From an uncultured Caulobacteraceae bacterium (GTDB taxonomy: Bacteria > Pseudomonadota > Alphaproteobacteria > Caulobacterales > Caulobacteraceae), in contig CAIQJF010000046.1 in the NCBI GenBank assembly GCA_903872075.1, positions 1-64,000 of the forward strand: a stretch of DNA of 64,000 nt, written 5' to 3'. Shown one piece after another: positions 16,694 through 28,186 of the stretch (position 1 is the stretch's first letter; each line of letters begins with the position of its first letter). The translations under genes and the position numbers were made by a program. The notes below the pieces were generated by a model. That model had not been told where the DNA came from. It ran no database searches and saw only the letters and a program-made list of their open reading frames with translations.

Positions 16694-16893
16694 GGGCGGT
16701 CGTCCTCCGCAGCGCGGGCGCCGTTCCGGCATCAGCGAGACGCCGCGTCTTTTCGGCCAGTGTGATGATGGCCATCCCTTAACGTCAAGCGTCGAGGGCG
16801 CGCGCGGCCGCCCGGAATACGGTCATTTCCTGAGTGGCGCCGCGGGGTGGCGGACGCCAGCATGGCCGCAAAATCGTACAGGGTGGATTCATC

Positions 16894-18699
<1,806 letters not shown>

Positions 18700-18709
18700 G
18701 CCCGGGGGG

Positions 18710-19945
18710 TCAGTCCTCGGGTCGAAGGCCCGCGAACAGGGTCCGGACATAGTGGCTCGCCGTGTCCGGACTCTGGCCGTCCGGCAGGAAATAGGCGACC
18801 TCCGAGGCGGCGTTGATCGCGGCGGTGATCATCTGGGCGGCGACACTGGTGTCCACCGGGCGGATCGAGCCGTCGGCGATGCCGTCGCAGAGGATAGACG
18901 CCAGGCGGATGGTGATGCGCCGCAGCTGATTGAGAAGCTGGGCGCGGACCGATTCCGGCACCGTCGAGAGCGCCGAGGTCCGCAGCAGCGGGGCCTCGCC
19001 CAGCTGTTGCCGCACCAGGACGCCGGCGATGAAGGTGAGGACCTGAAGACCGCTGCCGCCCGCCGCCTCGGCCGCGTCGATGGCCCGCCACATCATGTCG
19101 AAGGTGCGCTGAAAACAGGCGACGACCAGATCATCCTTGGTGGCGTTGTAATGATAGAACGCGCCCTTGGTGACCTTCAGGCGGGCGGAAATCCGGTCGA
19201 CCGACGCCCCGTGATAGCCCTCGTCGTTGATCAGCTGCGTGGCCGCCTGCAGGAAGGCGTTCGATGAGCTGTCGGTCCCCTGGGGTTCCAGCCGCACGCC
19301 CGCGAAGGTCTGGTCGCCTGACTCAGCGCCGTCGGCCGCCAGACCGTTGACGAGCACGTCGGCCATGCGCGCGCCCAGACGGGGATAGTCTTCCGGCCGC
19401 CAGTTGAAGAGCCAGGCGGGTGTCCAGGTGAGTTCGGCCAGGAGCAGAACGGTGCGGCCGTTGCGGTCGGCGCGCGATTCGCCGTCGCGGCGCGGCGTCA
19501 GCCGCCGCGCGCAGCGGAACATGGCCACATAGGCCTCGTTGACCGCCGGCGACGCCAGCGCCCGGGCGTCGGACATGTCGGCGATGTCGTCCGCCCGCGC
19601 GGCTTTCACGGCCTCCCGAAAGTTGAAGTAGCCGCGGATAAAGGCTTTGACCCGCTCCGGGCCGGTCTCTTCGCGCTCCGCCGCGGCGACCAGGGCGTCC
19701 CACTGGGCGATGGACTTCAGGTAGACGGCCGCCGCCAGCTCTTCCTTGTTGCGGAAGTAGTACATGACCGCCGTGGGCACGACACCGAGCGGCGCGGCCA
19801 CGTGCGCCAGGCTCATGCCCCTGACGCCGCGCCGGTTGATCTCGTTCACCGCCGCCGAAATGATCGCCTCGCGCCGGGCGGCGAAGCGCCGGCTGGTCGC
19901 GCGGGGAGCGGGGGTGCTGACGGTAAGGTCGCCCGATGAAGACAT
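18710..19945 (-). CDS. Tandem TetR/AcrR-family regulator (two TetR modules)
   Basis: A 411-residue transcription factor holding two complete TetR modules. The first HTH spans about residues 24-75 (REAIISAAVNEINRRG, MSLAHVAAPLGVVPTAVMYYFRNKEEL). The second begins near 220 (FLQAATQLINDEG, ASVDRISARLKVTKGAFYHYNATKDDL). Each is followed by its own all-helical ligand-binding half. Double TetR proteins may bind two half-sites as a monomer. An ATG at 19945 is the likely start, since the upstream 43 codons are not conserved-looking. It ends ten bases past the BVMO and is divergent from the cNMP protein, so either neighbour could be a target. Confidence 0.85.
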   Translation of the reverse strand: MSSSGDLTVSTPAPRATSRRFAARREAIISAAVNEINRRGVRGMSLAHVAAPLGVVPTAVMYYFRNKEELAAAVYLKSIAQWDALVAAAEREETGPERVKAFIRGYFNFREAVKAARADDIADMSDARALASPAVNEAYVAMFRCARRLTPRRDGESRADRNGRTVLLLAELTWTPAWLFNWRPEDYPRLGARMADVLVNGLAADGAESGDQTFAGVRLEPQGTDSSSNAFLQAATQLINDEGYHGASVDRISARLKVTKGAFYHYNATKDDLVVACFQRTFDMMWRAIDAAEAAGGSGLQVLTFIAGVLVRQQLGEAPLLRTSALSTVPESVRAQLLNQLRRITIRLASILCDGIADGSIRPVDTSVAAQMITAAINAASEVAYFLPDGQSPDTASHYVRTLFAGLRPED

Positions 19946-20048
19946 CACAGGATCATAGCGGCAAAGCTGGCGCCGGGCCACGGGGCCGGCCTTGAACGCG
20001 GCGAGGTTCGGCGCCCCTATGTCGGGTGGGAAACGACGGGGAGGGAAC

Positions 20049-21044
20049 ATGGGCCGGTCCATCGCCGAGGTCATCGCCGCCGCGCCGCTGTATCGCGATC
20101 TTCCCGCGGGCGAGATTGCCGAACTGGCCGATGGGCTGGACCTGCGTCGGTTCGCGCCGGGCGAGGCCCTGATGGTTCAGGGCGACGCCTCGGACGGGGC
20201 CTATGTCATCGCCTCGGGGACCGTGGCGGTGTCAACGCGCCTTCCGGGCGGGGGCGAAACCGGTCTGGCGACTCTCGGGCCAGGCGATCTGCTCGGCGAA
20301 ATGGCCCTGTTGATGCGCGGCGGCCGGCGCACGGCCACGGCGCGGGCGCTGGAGCCGGTGGAAGCCCTGTTCACCGACTACCGCTATCTGGAGGCCTCGC
20401 TGCACCGGCTGCGGCCGGCCTCGCTCAATGTCATGCGACGCCTGGGATTGACCATCGCCGACCGGCTCCGCGCCATCCGGGTGAAGAGCCGCGCCCTGGT
20501 GGAGGCCGATCCGGACGAGGGCCTGCTGCGCGCGCCACCGGCGGCGACGGGCGAAGCGTCTGCGGCGTTCGACGAGCGCCGGTTCCTGCCGATCCTGCCG
20601 CCGCTGCGGGAGTTCTCGCCCCAGGAGATCGACATCCTGTTCGCCGCCGGGCGGATCGAAGCCGCGCCGCGTGGGACCGTGCTCGCCGAGGAGGGCCAGG
20701 CCGTGGATGCGCCCCGGCTGGTGGTTCGCGGCGCCCTGCTGCTCGGCCAGGCGCATGGTCGGGGCATCTGCCAGCTGGACATCCTCGGACCCGGCCGGTT
20801 CGCCGGTGTGGCGCCCGTGCTGGAAGGCGCGCCGGCGGGGGCTTCGATCCTGGCGGCGGAGAATTCGACCTTGCTGGCCTTCGATGCGGACCGGTTCCGG
20901 GCGCTGTGGACCGGGGCCGACGCCATGGCGCTGCGGCTGCTGGAGGCGGTGAATGGCGATCTCGTCCAGTCGCTGAACACCGCCAGCAATCAGCTGACCC
21001 GCCTGACGGCCCAGGCGCGGGTGAGGGATCTGGCGGGGGTTTGA
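20049..21044 (+). CDS. Double cyclic-nucleotide-binding domain protein
   Basis: A 331-residue protein with two cNMP-binding folds and no DNA-binding or kinase domain. The first (about residues 10-130) is canonical: FAPGEALMVQGD, GAYVIASGTVAV, and the phosphate-binding cassette GDLLGEMALLMRGGRRTATARA with its Glu and Arg. The second (about 190-310) is degenerate: the fold pattern remains (PRGTVLAEEGQ, LGPGRFAGVAPVL) but the cassette has lost GE..L and the Arg. It may sense cAMP or cGMP and bind a partner protein. A GGGGAGGGA site precedes the ATG at 20049. Confidence 0.8.
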   Translation: MGRSIAEVIAAAPLYRDLPAGEIAELADGLDLRRFAPGEALMVQGDASDGAYVIASGTVAVSTRLPGGGETGLATLGPGDLLGEMALLMRGGRRTATARALEPVEALFTDYRYLEASLHRLRPASLNVMRRLGLTIADRLRAIRVKSRALVEADPDEGLLRAPPAATGEASAAFDERRFLPILPPLREFSPQEIDILFAAGRIEAAPRGTVLAEEGQAVDAPRLVVRGALLLGQAHGRGICQLDILGPGRFAGVAPVLEGAPAGASILAAENSTLLAFDADRFRALWTGADAMALRLLEAVNGDLVQSLNTASNQLTRLTAQARVRDLAGV

Positions 21045-21055
21045 AGGGGCGGGGC

Positions 21056-21170
21056 AAACGCCCCCTCCGTCACCTTCGGTGACACCTCCCCCGCTTGGCG
21101 GGGGAGGAGACTGTCCTCCTCCCTTGCGCGGAGCGCGGGGGAGGTGGCGCGAAGCGCCGGTGGGGGCGCT
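21056..21170. repeat. Large palindromic intergenic repeat, copy A
   Basis: A self-complementary element of about 115 bases between convergent genes. It contains GTCACC/GGTGAC and the strong hairpin CCTCCCCCGC-TTG-GCGGGGGAGG (about 21085-21107), then TTGCGCGGAGCGCGGGGGAGGT, ending GGGGGCGCT. It is nearly the same as 24389-24502. Position at convergent gene ends fits a transcription-end or mobile palindrome role. Confidence 0.7.
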
Positions 21171-21172
21171 GG

Positions 21173-22096
21173 TTACCCCACGGCCCGCACGGTGACGCGG
21201 GGGCGGCCATCGCGGGTCTCGGCGTGGACGAGGCTGTATTCGGGGACCTGCAGCCAGCTGGAGGTGTTGCTGGAGAGCGGCTCCGACGCGATCAGGGCCG
21301 AGGTGGCGGAGGCCTCGCCGCCGATCATCTGCCATTCGCCGTCGTGGAAGCCGAACTCGTGGCCAAGGGTGAACCAGAGGCTCAGGTAGGAGAGGTTGGC
21401 CTCGTGCACCTGGGACGGAGATTCTGTCCGGAACCTCCCGAAATCAAAGCAGTATCTCAGGCCTAGGACCTGTTCGCCCGTGGCGATGAACAGGTTGCAG
21501 GACGAGGAGATGTCGATGCCGTGGGTGCGCCGGGCGCGGCGGACGATGTCGATGACCTCGTCGACGGCGGTGAACAGTTCCTCGCGGGTGGGTTCCCGCG
21601 TGGGGTCCGGGAGGCGCGAGAGCAGCAGGGCGTAGAGCCATTCGCTGTCGGTCGAGCCGGCGATCTGCTTGGCGTAGTCGTCGTTGAGATGGGCCCGCAA
21701 GGTCCCCTTCATCTCGCCGATCCGGTAGATGTCGCCGTTGTGGGCCAGGGCCACCTTCATGCCGGGGAAATGGAAGGGATGGCAGTTCTGATCGGAGATA
21801 TTGACCGTGGTGGAGTAGGCCACGCCCCGGACGTGGGCGAGCAGGCAGTCGGCGCGGGTCTTGAGGGCCAGGGACTTCAGGTTGCGGTCGAACACCGGCA
21901 GGGTGGGCGAGGAATAGCGGTAGGGTGTCGCCGGATCGTGGCTCTGGCGATCCCAGGCCATCATGCCGAACCCGGCAAGGTTCAGCATGTGCAGCATCTT
22001 GGGCATATAGGCCTGATTGATCAGGGAACTGTCGGGCCGGAAGATCAGGTCGTCGATGAGGATCGGCTGGCCTAGATAGATCAGCGCCCGGCACAT
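21173..22096 (-). CDS. Class II glutamine amidotransferase (YafJ-like)
   Basis: A 307-residue Ntn-hydrolase glutamine amidotransferase with its catalytic Cys as residue 2 (MCRALIYLG), exposed after Met removal. Other family marks are LLAHVRGVAYS (Arg in the substrate pocket), ALAHNGDIY (Asn/Gly oxyanion HNG) and STDSEWLYAL (Asp binding glutamine). It has no synthetase domain, as in YafJ and EgtC-like proteins, so it may hydrolyse glutamine or a gamma-glutamyl compound. It stands alone, convergent with the cNMP protein across the palindromic repeat and divergent from an SDR. Confidence 0.85.
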   Translation of the reverse strand: MCRALIYLGQPILIDDLIFRPDSSLINQAYMPKMLHMLNLAGFGMMAWDRQSHDPATPYRYSSPTLPVFDRNLKSLALKTRADCLLAHVRGVAYSTTVNISDQNCHPFHFPGMKVALAHNGDIYRIGEMKGTLRAHLNDDYAKQIAGSTDSEWLYALLLSRLPDPTREPTREELFTAVDEVIDIVRRARRTHGIDISSSCNLFIATGEQVLGLRYCFDFGRFRTESPSQVHEANLSYLSLWFTLGHEFGFHDGEWQMIGGEASATSALIASEPLSSNTSSWLQVPEYSLVHAETRDGRPRVTVRAVG

Positions 22097-22222
22097 GCGG
22101 CAGTCTCCCCCTCGTTTCCCCTGCCAGAGAGCCTCCTCGCCTGAGGGGGCTTGTCAAGCGCGGAGGGGTTTGCGTCTTGGGATCAGAGCGCGTTCAACGC
22201 GCCGGTGAGGGAGAGAGAACGC

Positions 22223-22972
22223 GTGGGAACGCTGCAGGACAAGGTTGCTGTCGTGACCGGGGGGGCGTCGGGATTCGGCGCGGGGATCGTGCGGCGGTTC
22301 GTAGCCGAGGGCGCCCGGGTGGCTATCGTCGACGTCAATGGCGTGGACGCGGCGGCTTTGGCGGCGGAGATCGGCGCGGCCGCGCTGGCGGTGACGGCGG
22401 ACGTGACTCAGGACGCCGATATGGCGCGGATGGCGGCGGCGGTGTCGACCGCGCTGGGGCCCATCGACATCCTGGTGAACAACGCCGGCATCGGCCATCT
22501 GCCGCAGCCCATGGAAGAATTGCCGGAAGACGCGTTCGACCGCATCGGCGCGGTGAATATGAAGTCGGTCTATCTCACGGCGCGCCATATCGTGCCGGGG
22601 ATGCGGGCGCGGGGCCGGGGCGCGATCCTCAATATCGCCTCGACCGGCGGGGTCAGTCCGCGGCCGAACCTGACCTGGTACAACGCGTCCAAGGGCTGGA
22701 TGATCGCCGCCACCCGCGCCATGGCGATTGAGCTGGCGCCGGCCGGGGTGCGGGTGAACGCGATCAACCCTGTGGCCGGCGACACGCCGCTGCTCTCGAC
22801 CTTCATGGGCGGGGAGAGTCCCGAACACCGGGCGCGAATCACCGCCTCGATTCCCCTGGGCCGCCTCTCCACGCCGGCCGATATCGCCGCCGCGGCGGCT
22901 TTCCTGTGCTCCGACGATGCGTCCATGATCACCGGGGTCGCCATGGAGGTGGATGGCGGCCGCTGCCTCTAG
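22223..22972 (+). CDS. Short-chain dehydrogenase/reductase (FabG-like)
   Basis: A 249-residue classical SDR of the 3-oxoacyl-(ACP) reductase/glucose dehydrogenase group. Cofactor site TGGASGFGAGI at about residues 12-22; Asp at DVN gives NAD preference; NNAGIG near 85; catalytic Ser in NIASTGG, and Tyr/Lys in WYNASKGW; tail GVAMEVDGGR is standard. The GTG at 22223 has GAGGGAGAG before it. An in-frame codon at 22151 would add 24 residues but lacks a site. The gene ends 67 bases before the M20 peptidase on the same strand, so they may form a unit. Substrate unknown. Confidence 0.85.
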   Translation: MGTLQDKVAVVTGGASGFGAGIVRRFVAEGARVAIVDVNGVDAAALAAEIGAAALAVTADVTQDADMARMAAAVSTALGPIDILVNNAGIGHLPQPMEELPEDAFDRIGAVNMKSVYLTARHIVPGMRARGRGAILNIASTGGVSPRPNLTWYNASKGWMIAATRAMAIELAPAGVRVNAINPVAGDTPLLSTFMGGESPEHRARITASIPLGRLSTPADIAAAAAFLCSDDASMITGVAMEVDGGRCL

Positions 22973-23039
22973 GCCCCTTGATCTTAGGCGGCGGCGGGCC
23001 GAAGCAGGGGGCAGGGCTGGACCAGGGCTGGATCTATCG

Positions 23040-24329
23040 ATGACTCATCCGCGTGAAGACGCTCTGCTCGCGTCGATCGACGGCCGGCGGGACGACCTCG
23101 TCGCCCTGACCCAGGCGCTGGTGCGCATTCCCAGCGTCAATCCGCCCGGCGCCTATTACCGCGACTGCGTCGAGCTGCTGGGCGAACGCCTGCGCAAGCG
23201 CGGCTTCGAGGTCACCTACGTGCGGGCCGAAGGCGCCCCCGGCGACACCGAGGCCTATCCGCGCTGGAATGTCGTCGCCCGCCGGGAGGGCTCGCGGCCC
23301 GGCCCCTGTGTGCACTTCAACAGCCACATCGATGTGGTGGACGCCGGCGAGGGCTGGAGCGTCGATCCCTTCGGCGGCGTGGAACGGGACGGGCGGATCT
23401 ACGGCCGGGGATCCTGCGACATGAAGGGCGGACTGGCCGCGTCGGTGATCGCCGTCGAGGCCCTGCTGGACTCCGGCGTGGACCTGCCCGGCGCGCTGGA
23501 GATCTCCGGCACCGGCGATGAGGAATCCGGCGGCTATGGCGGGGTCGCCTATCTGGCCGAGCGAGGCTGGTTCTCCAAGCCCCGGGTCGACCATGTGATC
23601 ATCCCCGAGCCGCTGAACGTGGACCGGGTGTGCATCGGCCACCGTGGCGTGTGGTGGGGCGAGATCGCCACGGAGGGGCGTCAGGCCCATGGCTCCATGC
23701 CGTTCCTCGGCGACAACGCCGTGCGGCACATGGGGGCGGTGATCGAGGCCCTGGAACGCGAGACCTATCCGGCCCTCGCCGATCAGGCCACGTCCATGCC
23801 GGTGGTGCCGGAGGGCGCGCGGACTCCGACCCTGAACATCAATTCCATCCACGGCGGTCAGGCGGAGCTGGCCGACGGCCTGCCCGCGCCGGTGGTGCCG
23901 GACTCCTGCCGGATGATCTTCGACCGGCGGCTGCTGATCGAGGAGGACCTGGACGAGGTGAAGGCCAAGATGCGCGGGCTACTCGACGGCCTGACCCAGT
24001 CGCGGCCGGGCTTCCGCTATCGCCTGCGCGATCTTTTCGAGGTGCGGCCCTCGATGACCGAGCCGGACCGCCCGGTGGTGACGGCGACGGCGGAGGCGGT
24101 GCGGCGGATCATGGGCCGGCCGGCCAAGCTGGTCTGCTCCCCGGGCACCTATGATCAGAAGCATGTCGACCGGATCGGGCGGCTGCGCGACTGCATCGCC
24201 TACGGCCCCGGCATCCTCGATCTGGCCCATCAGCCGGACGAATATGTCGACATCGACGACATGATCGCCTCGGCCAAGGTGATGGCCTTGGCGGCGTATG
24301 CCCTGCTGACTGGGGGCGGTGCGGGGTGA
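23040..24329 (+). CDS. M20-family metallopeptidase/deacylase (ArgE/DapE-like)
   Basis: A 429-residue zinc hydrolase of the ArgE/DapE/CPG2 family. Zinc and catalytic residues are visible: FNSHIDVVDAG (first His, Asp), GRGSCDMKGG (bridging Asp), GTGDEESGG (catalytic Glu pair), EPLNVDRVC and the final DLAHQPDEY (His). The dimerisation insert is present (RQAHGSMPFLGDNAV). Members deacetylate acetylornithine, cleave succinyl-diaminopimelate or act on other acyl-amino acids; DapE-like features (EY near the end) fit but do not decide. The start at 23040 has a weak ribosome site, and a start at 22953 overlapping the SDR is possible. Confidence 0.85.
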   Translation: MTHPREDALLASIDGRRDDLVALTQALVRIPSVNPPGAYYRDCVELLGERLRKRGFEVTYVRAEGAPGDTEAYPRWNVVARREGSRPGPCVHFNSHIDVVDAGEGWSVDPFGGVERDGRIYGRGSCDMKGGLAASVIAVEALLDSGVDLPGALEISGTGDEESGGYGGVAYLAERGWFSKPRVDHVIIPEPLNVDRVCIGHRGVWWGEIATEGRQAHGSMPFLGDNAVRHMGAVIEALERETYPALADQATSMPVVPEGARTPTLNINSIHGGQAELADGLPAPVVPDSCRMIFDRRLLIEEDLDEVKAKMRGLLDGLTQSRPGFRYRLRDLFEVRPSMTEPDRPVVTATAEAVRRIMGRPAKLVCSPGTYDQKHVDRIGRLRDCIAYGPGILDLAHQPDEYVDIDDMIASAKVMALAAYALLTGGGAG

Positions 24330-24388
24330 GGAGGCTGAAGCCGGTTTCCCAATAGAATCTATGAGTCATCGACGGAATTTGCGGGCCT

Positions 24389-24502
24389 GCGCCCCCTCCG
24401 TCCGCTGCGCGGACACCTCCCCCGTTTTACGGGGGAGGAGGGCTATCTCCTCCCTTGCGCGGAGCGCGGGGGAGGTGTCGCAAAGCGACGGAGGGGGCGC
24501 TG
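24389..24502. repeat. Large palindromic intergenic repeat, copy B
   Basis: Nearly identical to 21056-21170: GCCCCCTCCGTCCGC..GCGGAC, CCTCCCCCG-TTTTA-CGGGGGAGG, then TTGCGCGGAGCGCGGGGGAGGT and GGAGGGGGCGC. It again lies between convergent genes (M20 peptidase and malate synthase). Confidence 0.7.
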
Positions 24503-24512
24503 GGCCCCCAAG

Positions 24513-26663
24513 TCAGCCCGCGATCTGGGCTTTCCGCTCGCGGCGGCGGCGGGTGAGGATGTGTTCGGTGTAGCCGTTGGGCTGGACGCGGCCTTCGAAC
24601 ACCAGGTCGAGCGCCGCCTGATAGGCGATGCTGGCGGCCGGATCGGGGCTCATGGCGGTGTAGGCCGCGTCATCCGCGTTCTGGGCGTCCACCACCTTGG
24701 CCATCTTGGCGAAGGTCTCGCGCACCTGGGCCTCGGTACAGACGCCGTGATGCAGCCAGTTGGCGATGTGCTGGCTGGAGATGCGCAGGGTCGCGCGATC
24801 TTCCATTAGCCCGACATCGTGGATATCGGGCACCTTGGAGCAGCCGACGCCCTGATCGATCCAGCGGACGACGTAGCCGAGGATACCCTGGGCGTTGTTG
24901 TCCAGTTCCTGCTGCACGTCGGCGGCGTTCCAGTTGGATTTGGCGAGCGGCGCGGTGAGCAGGTCGTCAAGGCCGGTGGCGGAGTGGGCGGCGGCCATGG
25001 TCGCCTGCAGGTCGCCCACATCGACCTCATGATAGTGCAGGGCGTGCAGGACCGCGGCGGTGGGCGAGGGGACCCAGGCGGTGCTGGCGCCGGCGCGGGG
25101 ATGGCCGCCCTTGGCGGCGAGCATGGCCTGCATCTGATCCGGCGCGGCCCACATGCCCTTGCCGATCTGGGCGTGGCCGGGGAAGCCGGCGGCGAGGCCG
25201 ATCTCCACATTGCGCTTCTCATAGGCGGCGAGCCAGGGCTCGGCCTTCATGGCGTCCTTGCGGACCATGGGGCCGGCTTCCATGGCGGTGTGGATCTCAT
25301 CGCCCGTCCGGTCGAGGAAGCCGGTGTTGATGAAGAACACCCGGGTGCGGGCGGCGTGAATGCAGGCCTTGAGGTTGGCGCTGGTGCGGCGCTCCTCGTC
25401 CATGATGCCGATCTTCACCGTGTCGCGCGGCAGGCCGAGGGCGTCCTCGACCAAGTCGAACAGGCGCACCGCCAGGGCGACCTCGTCGGGGCCGTGCATC
25501 TTGGGCTTCACCACATAGACCGAGCCCGCCGGGCTGTTGCGCCGGGCGCCGTTGAGATCATGGAGAGCGGCGGTGACGGTGATCAGGGCGTCGACCACGG
25601 TCTCGAACGCCGGCGCGCCGTTCAGGCGGACCATGTCGGTGAGCATGTGGTGGCCGACGTTGCGGACCAGCAGCAGGCTGCGACCGCGCAGGGTCAGTTC
25701 GCCGCCGGCCGGGGTCGCATAGACGCGGTCAGGATCGAGGCGGCGGGTCTCGGTGCGCCCGCCCTTGGCGAAGGTGGCCGCGAGGTCGCCGCGCATCAGG
25801 CCCAGCCAGTTGCGGTAGACGCCGGTCTTGTCCTCGGCGTCGACGGCGGCGACGGAGTCCTCGCAGTCCTGAATGGCGCTTAAGGCCGCTTCCACCAGCA
25901 CGTCGGCGACACCCGCAGCGTCGTCCTTGCCGACGTTGTGAGCGCGGTCGATCTGGATCTCGAGATGAAGCCCGTTGTGAGCCAGGAGCACGGCGGAGGG
26001 CGCGGCCGCGTCGCCGCGCCAACCGGCCAGCTGGGCCGGGGCGGCGAGACCCACGGTGCGGCCGTCGGCGAGGCTCACCGCCAGCGCGCCGCCGGCGATC
26101 GCATAGAGGGTCGAGTCCGCATGGGAGGCGCCGGCCAGGGGCGCGGCGCGGTCGAGGAAGGCCCGCGCATAGGCGATGACCTTGCCGCCGCGCGCCGGAT
26201 CATAGCCCTTGCCGCCGGTCGGAGGTTCGAGCGCATCTGTGCCGTAGAGGGCGTCATAGAGGCTGCCCCAGCGGGCGTTGGCGGCGTTGAGGGCGTAGCG
26301 GCCGTTGGAGACGGGAACGACCAGCTGCGGGCCGGCCAGTCTGGCGATCTCGGCGTCGATATTGGCCGTGCCGATGGAGAAATCGGCCGGCTCCGGGACC
26401 AGGTAGCCGATCTCTTTCAGGAAGGCCTGCTGCTCGGCGGCACTGACGGTCTTCCCCTTGCGGTCGCGCCACCAGGCGTCGACCTGGTCCTGAAGCGTGT
26501 CGCGCTTGGCCAGCAGAGCCGTGTTGCGCGGGGTGAAATCGGCCAGGATGCTCTCCAGCGCCGCCCAGAAGACCGCCGGAGCGATCCCTGTTCCGGGCAG
26601 GAGGTCGGTTTCGACGAAGCCGTGCAGCAGGTCGTCGACGGCGAGGGCGGGGCTGATATCCAT
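24513..26663 (-). CDS. glcB: Malate synthase G
   Basis: A 716-residue malate synthase of the single-chain G type (about 720 residues), which condenses glyoxylate with acetyl-CoA to malate, the last step of the glyoxylate shunt. Conserved segments include [34 protein letters not shown] (the Arg and Glu of the catalytic core), [15 protein letters not shown], and the C-terminal [34 protein letters not shown]. This fits GlcB, not AceB. It shares the neighbourhood with isocitrate lyase, separated only by the ScfR/RamB-like regulator on the same strand. Confidence 0.95.
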   Translation of the reverse strand: MDISPALAVDDLLHGFVETDLLPGTGIAPAVFWAALESILADFTPRNTALLAKRDTLQDQVDAWWRDRKGKTVSAAEQQAFLKEIGYLVPEPADFSIGTANIDAEIARLAGPQLVVPVSNGRYALNAANARWGSLYDALYGTDALEPPTGGKGYDPARGGKVIAYARAFLDRAAPLAGASHADSTLYAIAGGALAVSLADGRTVGLAAPAQLAGWRGDAAAPSAVLLAHNGLHLEIQIDRAHNVGKDDAAGVADVLVEAALSAIQDCEDSVAAVDAEDKTGVYRNWLGLMRGDLAATFAKGGRTETRRLDPDRVYATPAGGELTLRGRSLLLVRNVGHHMLTDMVRLNGAPAFETVVDALITVTAALHDLNGARRNSPAGSVYVVKPKMHGPDEVALAVRLFDLVEDALGLPRDTVKIGIMDEERRTSANLKACIHAARTRVFFINTGFLDRTGDEIHTAMEAGPMVRKDAMKAEPWLAAYEKRNVEIGLAAGFPGHAQIGKGMWAAPDQMQAMLAAKGGHPRAGASTAWVPSPTAAVLHALHYHEVDVGDLQATMAAAHSATGLDDLLTAPLAKSNWNAADVQQELDNNAQGILGYVVRWIDQGVGCSKVPDIHDVGLMEDRATLRISSQHIANWLHHGVCTEAQVRETFAKMAKVVDAQNADDAAYTAMSPDPAASIAYQAALDLVFEGRVQPNGYTEHILTRRRRERKAQIAG

Positions 26664-26776
26664 GGCTTGACCGGGTTCCGAGGGGTTTTCGGCGCGCTCT
26701 TAGTCGCTGGCGCGCGAGATTGTGAAGCCCCCTACACGTCATGCGCCCTCGCGTGAAGCGGGGCGGCGCCGCTGCG

Positions 26777-28186
26777 TCATGTATCCGAAAACCCGAACGG
26801 CGCGCTGGTGCGGCGCAGGTCGTCGGGCAGGATCTGGCGGCCGATGGGTGGGGCGGAACGGGCCGTGCACTCGGCGCGGTGGCAGAGCCGGCAGGTCACC
26901 CCGATCGGGGTCGCGGTCTCCGGACCAGGCCGGCCCTGGGTGTAGATGAGACGGTCGGCGTGCTCGGCCGCGCAGCCCAGGGCGATGGCCCGCTCCACCC
27001 GCGGGGCGGTGAAGCCGCCGCCGCCGGCCGTGACGGTGCGGGCGATGGAAAAGAACCTCTGGCCGTCTGGAAGCTCCAGCCATTGGGTGACGATCTGGCG
27101 GGGCGTGCGGAAGGCCTGATGCACCGACCACAGCGGGCAGCCGCCGCCGTGCAGGGCGAAGGGGAATCCGGCCCCATCCAGGCGCTTAGAGACGTTGCCG
27201 GCCTCATCGACGCGAATGAAAAAGAACGGCACGCGCTCGTGACCGGGCTTCTGCAAGGTCGTCAGACGGTGCGCGGTCTGCTCGAAGCTCGTGCTGAACT
27301 GCCGCGACAGGGCTTCCAGGTCATAGCGCCGGGACTCCGCGGCCCGGGCGAAGGCGTTGTAGGGCATCAGGATGGCGGCGGCGGCGTAGCTGGCCAGGGC
27401 CCGGTGGGCGAGGCGCATGCCGCTTTCCGAGACGAACGATCCCTCCTTGATGACCGCCTCGATGTCGCGGCGCATGTCCAGATAGGCCAGCTGCAGGGCG
27501 AGCTGGAAGGTCTGGCTGGCGGTGTCGAGGGAGTCGTCGAGCAGCACCTCGCGGTGGTGGCGGTCGAGCCGGCGCACCGACCCAGCCATGAAGGTGGCCG
27601 GCACCCGGCGGACGCGCAGGCTGTGGCGATCCTTGAGATATTCGGTCAGGCCCGCGAAGCCGCTGACGGTCTCGGCCACGCGTTCGGCGGCGTCGTCCAG
27701 GGCCGGGAAGCTGTTGCGCCGCGCGGCGAGAAAGCGCCGGGCCTCCGCCACCGGATCGGCGAAGTCGGTGCGCGCGCCATCGCCGGAGGTTTCCGCGCCC
27801 TGGTCGGCCAGGGCCAGCTGGTTCTCCTGATAGGCGGTGTAGAGGCGAAGGAAGGCCTCCATGATCGAGGGGAAGTTGGTGGCGATGTCCTCGGTTTCGA
27901 GGGGCGGCAGATCGATGTCGGCGAAGATCGGATCCTTCAGCGCCGTCTGGAGCTGCGAACTGTCATCGGCGGTTCCGTCGCCGGCCAGGACGCCCATGTC
28001 CATCTTGTAGGTGCGCGCCAGGCGCATGAGCATGTCGGCGCTCAGGGGGCGGTGGTTGCGCTCCAGCAGGGCGATGTAGGAGGCCGAGACATCGAGGTTG
28101 GCGGCCATATCCGCCTGGGTCAGGCCGAGGTTGCGGCGAAGCCGCCGCAGGCGCGGTCCCACATAGAGTCGGCGTTCGGCGGCCAT
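26777..28186 (-). CDS. ScfR/RamB-like XRE regulator of acetate metabolism
   Basis: A 469-residue regulator. Residues 8-63 are an XRE helix-turn-helix (LRRLRRNLGLTQADMAANLDVSASYIALLERN). A central ImmA/IrrE-like segment follows, and the C-terminal third has the short-chain-fatty-acid-regulator domain with CRLCHRAECTARSAPP, a Cys/His cluster typical of RamB and ScfR. Known members control glyoxylate-shunt and acetate genes in actinobacteria and alphaproteobacteria. The gene is divergent from isocitrate lyase with 179 bases between them, and same-strand with malate synthase, so direct control of both is the natural reading. Confidence 0.9.
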   Translation of the reverse strand: MAAERRLYVGPRLRRLRRNLGLTQADMAANLDVSASYIALLERNHRPLSADMLMRLARTYKMDMGVLAGDGTADDSSQLQTALKDPIFADIDLPPLETEDIATNFPSIMEAFLRLYTAYQENQLALADQGAETSGDGARTDFADPVAEARRFLAARRNSFPALDDAAERVAETVSGFAGLTEYLKDRHSLRVRRVPATFMAGSVRRLDRHHREVLLDDSLDTASQTFQLALQLAYLDMRRDIEAVIKEGSFVSESGMRLAHRALASYAAAAILMPYNAFARAAESRRYDLEALSRQFSTSFEQTAHRLTTLQKPGHERVPFFFIRVDEAGNVSKRLDGAGFPFALHGGGCPLWSVHQAFRTPRQIVTQWLELPDGQRFFSIARTVTAGGGGFTAPRVERAIALGCAAEHADRLIYTQGRPGPETATPIGVTCRLCHRAECTARSAPPIGRQILPDDLRRTSAPFGFSDT

